Source: Paramacrobiotus metropolitanus | Taxonomy: Eukaryota; Tardigrada; Eutardigrada; Parachela; Macrobiotidae | DNA length: 64,000 bases | Reading direction: 5' to 3' | NCBI RefSeq assembly: GCF_019649055.1 | Contig: NW_026570221.1 | Location: forward strand, 2,232,001-2,296,000 | Shown: positions 59,092 to 64,000 of the stretch, piece by piece | Layout of the letters: each line of letters begins with the position of its first letter | How positions within the stretch are numbered: the stretch's first letter is position 1 | Notes under the pieces: model-generated | Database searches by the model: none | Told to the model about the DNA's origin: nothing | Seen by the model: the letters and a program-made list of their open reading frames with translations, nothing else | Program-made: the position numbers and the translations under genes

Positions 59092-62000
59092 TCAGTCTTC
59101 TGTGTCTTCCTTCACTGCAGATGTATACGGCATTTTCTGGAACTTCCCCTTTCCAGATACCATCGCAGTGCGAACATGGTTATCTTTCTTAAGGTATGGA
59201 TGGGTAATGTTGCCAGCGGATCGCTCAGGTCGCCAGTCAGACGTACATCCCCTTCTTGCCACTGCCTGAATAACTGTAAACATTTTGCAAATTGTGATGG
59301 CCTGTAATGATATAGGCGAAACCAAGGAGATACAGTGGTCGGGCCACGGTATACATACGTAATAAGAATGATTCGGTTGTAAATTACATGAAGCAACACA
59401 AAACATTTAATGTATAGACTCTGGAGTGCGTAAAATGCATACGACTTATGACTTTGGGACCATGTTGTATTTTGCCGGGTTTTTTCCCTTAAACTTCGGA
59501 GTTTACCTGTAACATGACCTTTATCGGTACATAATAAGTGTCCACTCGACTTCGCAGCATTCGGAGATTCTCCACGCTCATCGGCTGGCAGCTTTCTTCC
59601 AGCCACTGTCTCGGCGTCAGCATTGGTCCAATTTCATTGGTAATAATTACGCGTCTGTCCACTTTAATCGTCACATCCAAGTCAGGCCAGCCTGGTGAAC
59701 AAAACCTGTCCTGATAATATTCACCGCAAGCTCGCCGGATACAATCGCACGCCTCGCCGTCCACGTACATCAGTCCTTTCATAGACACATTCTTCAGGAT
59801 CAGTTTGTCACAGATGTCCTGCCAAACTGATCAAATTTGCAGCGTCGACGAGCTGGACCAACTGAAGATATCCGGTGCCCAGATGTGAAGGTTAGAAACA
59901 GTTATTGTCTGCACTTTAATGTTTTTTGCTTTCAGTAAGACAATAAGAATACCGGTGGGATTGGCAGAGTGGTAAGTGCGCTCGCTATTACTCGATAATA
60001 TAATGTTTCTGGTCGATTGGCTGATATTCCTGTCGAAGGTCAAGGCGAGCCCTTCCGCCCAGTACATATTTTTCTGCAGATTGAAGTCCAACTGCAAACA
60101 TGTTGGAGCGCTAGTTAATATATGGTGCCACGAACTGCAGACTCTGCGGCAATTCAGTTGGTCCGGAAATTCCAGAAAGAAGAATATTTGACGAAAGGTT
60201 TCCGCTGGCAGACAAGCATTTATACAGGCTTGATAGTTGTAAGGCGTCGTGGATTTGGAAGCCTAATAAAAACAAACAGTTCACCCATTTTTAATATCGA
60301 AATGGCTGTGCGCCCCGACAACCCGGGCGCACAGAATTTGGCTTTGCGCCAAGATGTCCGGCGCACAGAATTTGGCTTTGCGCCCCGATATTCGGGCGCA
60401 CAGAATTTTTGCATAATTGAAATAACGCGCTAGTAAAAGCACGTTTTCTTATTCTCTTCTTTGTTCGTAGCCAGCATCAGTTGCAGAAAACTGAAACAGA
60501 AGATGCGCGCGGCACTAGTTTAAAAAATGAATGGTAAATCAGCTGTCCTAATTAAAAGAAATGAATGGTAAACCAGCGGCATTCTCCTCTAATTCGGCCT
60601 TTATTGGACACTTCAAATCTATTCGGAGCTGTGCTGCTTCCTTGTGCGTTAGAATGGTTGGGGCTTTCGGTGGCGATGTGACTTCATGGTTAAATACGCC
60701 GCGTTTCCTCGGAGTGTTTGTGATTTTTTCTTCTTCGATGATTTGCTTAAGCCAGGAACGGAACTCAATTTCGCTTTTATAGTTCGAGTTCTGAGGGTTC
60801 ACTTTACGGATAGTGTCGAGCGCGAATGCGCAAGAGCATACTGCACAATTGTTTGAGCCGGCCGCCTGTTTTGGTACCGCGGGCATGGTAATTGTGATGT
60901 CCTTTTCTCAACCACATAGTGTCCATATTTGCAAAAGGATCCAGGGGCTCGGCTGCCAACCCAGAGGGTCAAATAGGTAGATTACTTTGGAGACAGGGTT
61001 ACGTTACAAAGTGATCCCGCATGTTGAACACGGGCTGGACAATGGTTTTTCCGCTATCATACTCGTTCCGTACTTTTTGCACAACGGTGTAGTCTGGTTG
61101 ACAAAGCTGTAGCCACGATGGATGCAAAAATCCAGTGAACAAATTACCAAGAAGCGGGCTGGCAAGTGCGCAAACCGCGCCGACCACTCGAGTGTCGATG
61201 TATGTAGCCGACCACTCGAGTGTCGATGTATGTACCTAACGTTTCCAGCGACTGAATATCCGTTTCTCTAATAATGCAAGGACCAGCTATTGTCTTGACA
61301 GCTCTGTTCCTTCCTCCGAATTCTCCCGGGTTTTCATCGGAACTAATTCATTTTTCATAAGCCAGGCAGCAGTGTCCGCGCGAACGATTTTTATTACGAT
61401 GCACACTGGGCAGCCCAGCTTCAGTGAAGTCTGGTTGGGGCGCACTGTAGGGTTTGACTCTCTTCTGTGCGTACGAGGTTCCCCGTAGTGGATTCACTCG
61501 TAAGTTATTTTTGAATAACGCAAGGTGACATAATATCGATCACTTGGCCGCAAAATATCGAGCCTTTTCCCCTTCACAAACATTTGATTCGTTTGGATCA
61601 TATATTCTTCCATATATGACTCGAGGTCACGTAATGTAAAAAACTGCATATCCTCTGATGGATTGCGATTCCCAAGTGCCATTGCGGGAAGTGCGAGGCG
61701 AGCGATGTAGTACCACAAAAACGAAGTACCGTTTGAAATCTCACGTTGTATTAGAGTTTCAGTAAGAACTTTTGCCGCACAGTGTAAGTATGTATTTTTG
61801 ATTTGTTTATGCAGTTAAACATTGTTTCCATGACAAAAACAAGTCGACGTACATTCGACGTTGCTCCATTCTAGAGTATGCACTAGTAACAAATGACTTT
61901 AGTACTGTATTCGTAACGCGAGTGTATTGAATCTTCCTGTACTTTCGAAGATTTCATTCGGCGAAAATAAAAATCGGGGCGCAAAGCTAAATTCTGTGCG

Positions 62001-63326
62001 CCCGGACGTCGGGGCGCAAAGCCAAAATCTATGCGCCCGGTTTGTCGGGGCGCATAGCAGTCACCTTTTAATATTTGTGATGGAACTAATAACTTGTGCA
62101 GTACTTTAAGTACTGTAAATTAAGTTTATTTTATTAATTATTTATTAAATTAAGTTGAAAAAATAAATTTATTGTAATCCGCGCATTATATAACATTCCG
62201 CCACGGCGCCGTCCAATCATATCGCGAGTAACAAAGGTCACAAGAAATTATCCGCATATCTCCTTAGCAAAGCAACGTCTTCTACTTTAAGCTTTTAGTA
62301 ATGCCCCTCACCAGGCCGAATTTGGAAAAGAAACGCACTCCGCGTTTGCTTTTTTCAGCTGTCCTAATTACCTTCTTCAGTTCCTTGACCGTTTTCCGTT
62401 TGGCCATCATCGATTGAAAGATTTCGAGCTGTTAAAACAGTTTAAGGTTTTTTAATGCAGCACACTGACACCACTATAAAACTACGTCAAAACTAATGAA
62501 AGTATGCACAGAACAAAAATTTATTCAACGCTGCAAGCGAACCTATACAGAGTACAAGATACAGGTACGCAATATGCTAGTAATGAAGCAATTAGAACCA
62601 GCATCCTAAGACGTAGTCTTACGCGGAAAAAGTTAAAATAAAGCTTGAAAATGATAGTGTTACTCAGCTAAAATGCGCCCTGGCCCCTAACAGTGTGATA
62701 CTACGAAACTGTACGCTTTCACACTGCGTTTAGTAATAAACAATTACCGGATCCCAAAAGCTGTATGCCTCGGGAAAGCAGCTAATATAGATCAGTTTCC
62801 CTCTCTCCAACTTCACGAGTATAGTTGTGTCCCTAATCCCCTGCTGCCGATTCCAAAACTGCAAATCCTCACGACTGCGCGCCTGCCCAAGGACTGTAGC
62901 AATCCAACCGGCAGATGAACTGTGCCGATTAAATTTCTGCAGTTTTATCGGTGGTCGCTCTTCTAATTGCATCATCCAAGAGCGGCGCACCACTTCCTTC
63001 ACGATTTCGCCGTGCCGTTGGGTCACGACAAAAGGGACGGTGTAAGACGATCCCGCGATCACTATGGCGGGGTACCAGCGGTAGGCCTCGTTGACTGAAC
63101 CACGCCACAAAATTTGCACCGTGTTCCTCGCGGCGAAACGATTGTGAGAAATCTTCCCGAAACATCGGTGAAAAGGGATTAGTTCAGCATGGTGGTCGGG
63201 ATATCCGAAATCAATGATAAAGCCTCTCGGCATGTCCATGTCAGTTATCATGCCGTGGCGGAAGAATCCATCGTCATCCTTCACGTCCACGGCGCCATAA
63301 CACCATATACGGTTGTTACTGAACAT
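59092..63326 (-). pseudogene. Tudor-like repeat plus F-box protein, gene B, with an in-frame stop
   Basis: Same structure as gene A: exons 63326-62748, 60262-59507 and 59301-59092, with equivalent splice sites. Exon 1 modules (CYGAVDVKDDDGFFRHGMITD; ILWRGSVNEAYRWYPAIV) and the exon 2 F-box (CLPAETFRQIFFFLEFPD, CRRVCSSW) are intact and clearly diverged from A. At 59831-59833 a TGA replaces the CGA arginine present in gene A (LQI-R-SVWQDICDK), a single change of the CpG-decay kind. The frame continues open afterwards with conserved sequence. It is either a young pseudogene, a truncated F-box protein, or a sequencing error. Intron 1 contains a large insertion (60298-62060). Intron 2 is only 205 bases against 1161 in A. 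Confidence 0.7.
60298..62060. mobile_element. insertion in intron 1 of gene B, flanked by inverted GC-rich repeat clusters
   Basis: Left end (about 60307-60412) has three units of GGCGCACAGAATTTGGCTTT-type sequence with GCGCCCCGA linkers. The right end (about 61975-62058) has the same units in inverse orientation. The flanks outside align with continuous sequence in gene A intron 1 (near 54960-55035). Inside are only short minus-strand frames: 112 codons at 60548-60886 with a CAVCSCAF cysteine motif, and 74 codons at 61494-61718. No transposase family was recognised. A 30-base direct duplication (CCGACCACTCGAGTGTCGAT) occurs near 61180-61235. Confidence 0.6.
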
Positions 63327-63880
63327 AGCAATGTATGTGGCTTTGCGACGCGTAGCTTAACCTTTACTCAACTAAAAAAGCGCGGCATAACTACGTAGAA
63401 TCATTTAAAATTTAGCTAGAGGTGGAGCAGTATATAACTCGTTATAATTAAAGCATGAATGAATTCCACGAATTAAGATGAGCTAAGTAGCGAAGGAATA
63501 TCGAAGCAAATGAACGGAGATTGATGGGCTGGTAGAAAACATCGTCGTTCCCGAATGAGGCAGATTAAAAACAGTGATACCGTCAAACTTTCCGGTGAGC
63601 CTGTTAAATTAATGGGAAGGATACGTCAACCGTCGCCTGTTGAGAAGGTTTTTCTCATATCGCAGGCACAGGAAGGCATGCTGCAGCAACGCGTTACGCG
63701 AAAGTCTTTTACCGCAGATGCGCAGCTTGTATCGCAAACAGCATGGAGCAGCATGACTCACTTTCCGTTGATCAATATTGACTTGCCGTTCCCGTACAGT
63801 GATCTGCATCCTGTACCTTCCTAGATTTATCGATCGTTGCAGGGGCTGCACACTCATACGCGCGCCACTGAGCGTTTACA
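63327..63880 (-). promoter_or_regulatory. upstream region of gene B, conserved with gene A
   Basis: 63585-63850 matches 57110-57350 upstream of gene A. No unambiguous core promoter was identified. Confidence 0.45.
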
Positions 63881-64000
63881 AGCGATGTAGCGCCAACCGA
63901 CATAATGTTGCTCATTTTACTACATCCGCGAAATTATGTGTCTGAAATCACATGTGAATTGGTTTTCTTAAGTGAACACGAAAGGGGCGGTATTATAGTC

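Noticed and set aside
1-64000. CRISPR arrays, bacterial operons, Shine-Dalgarno sites
   Set aside because: Spliced genes, a homeobox gene, LINE and MITEs show eukaryotic DNA; no regularly spaced identical short repeats other than the minisatellite were seen.

Overview
This is animal nuclear DNA, and my best guess is a tardigrade. The reasons are: a five-exon LIM-homeodomain gene of the Lhx2/9 (apterous) class; short introns of about 50-100 bases in other genes; and two tandem genes that combine a repeated Tudor-like module with an F-box, an architecture I recall from tardigrade predicted proteomes but could not check here. No bacterial-style operons, ribosomal RNA or convincing tRNA genes were seen. 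Layout: 0.7-1.2 kb holds a small secreted cysteine-bearing protein. 1.3-4.5 kb holds three inverted-repeat elements. 5.4-6.9 kb (minus) holds an intronless ArsB/NhaD-type membrane permease. 7.7-8.4 kb is a 91-base minisatellite. 8.9-11.3 kb holds decayed host gene remnants (EF-hand, protein kinase, Kelch). 13.7-18.5 kb (minus) is the Lhx2/9 gene, followed upstream by about 4.8 kb of AT-rich DNA with GC-richer islands that may be regulatory. 23.4-26.3 kb (plus) is a secreted repeat protein whose Gly/Tyr/Thr-rich repeat is encoded by 36-base microexons separated by phase-1 introns. 26.3-42 kb is almost entirely repetitive: at least five diverged copies of one long non-coding repeat, interrupted by a TTAA-flanked element, a TA-flanked element, and a 3 kb fold-back structure that encloses a 5'-truncated LINE. 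42.4-46.2 kb (plus) and 46.8-50.8 kb (minus) are two broken tyrosine-recombinase (DIRS-like) retroelements lying tail to tail. 52.5-57.4 kb and 58.6-63.9 kb are an old tandem duplication carrying the two Tudor-like/F-box genes, both minus. The downstream copy in transcription order looks functional; the other carries an in-frame stop. A short Ty3/gypsy relic lies between them. The most interesting points are the microexon repeat gene; the inverted arms around the LINE; a set of zero- or short-spacer perfect palindromes, two of them in adjacent pairs; and several insertions that can be dated against empty sites inside the same window, using the repeat copies and the gene duplication as built-in controls. 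All gene models are hand-built from splice-site and frame logic, so exon edges should be treated as predictions.
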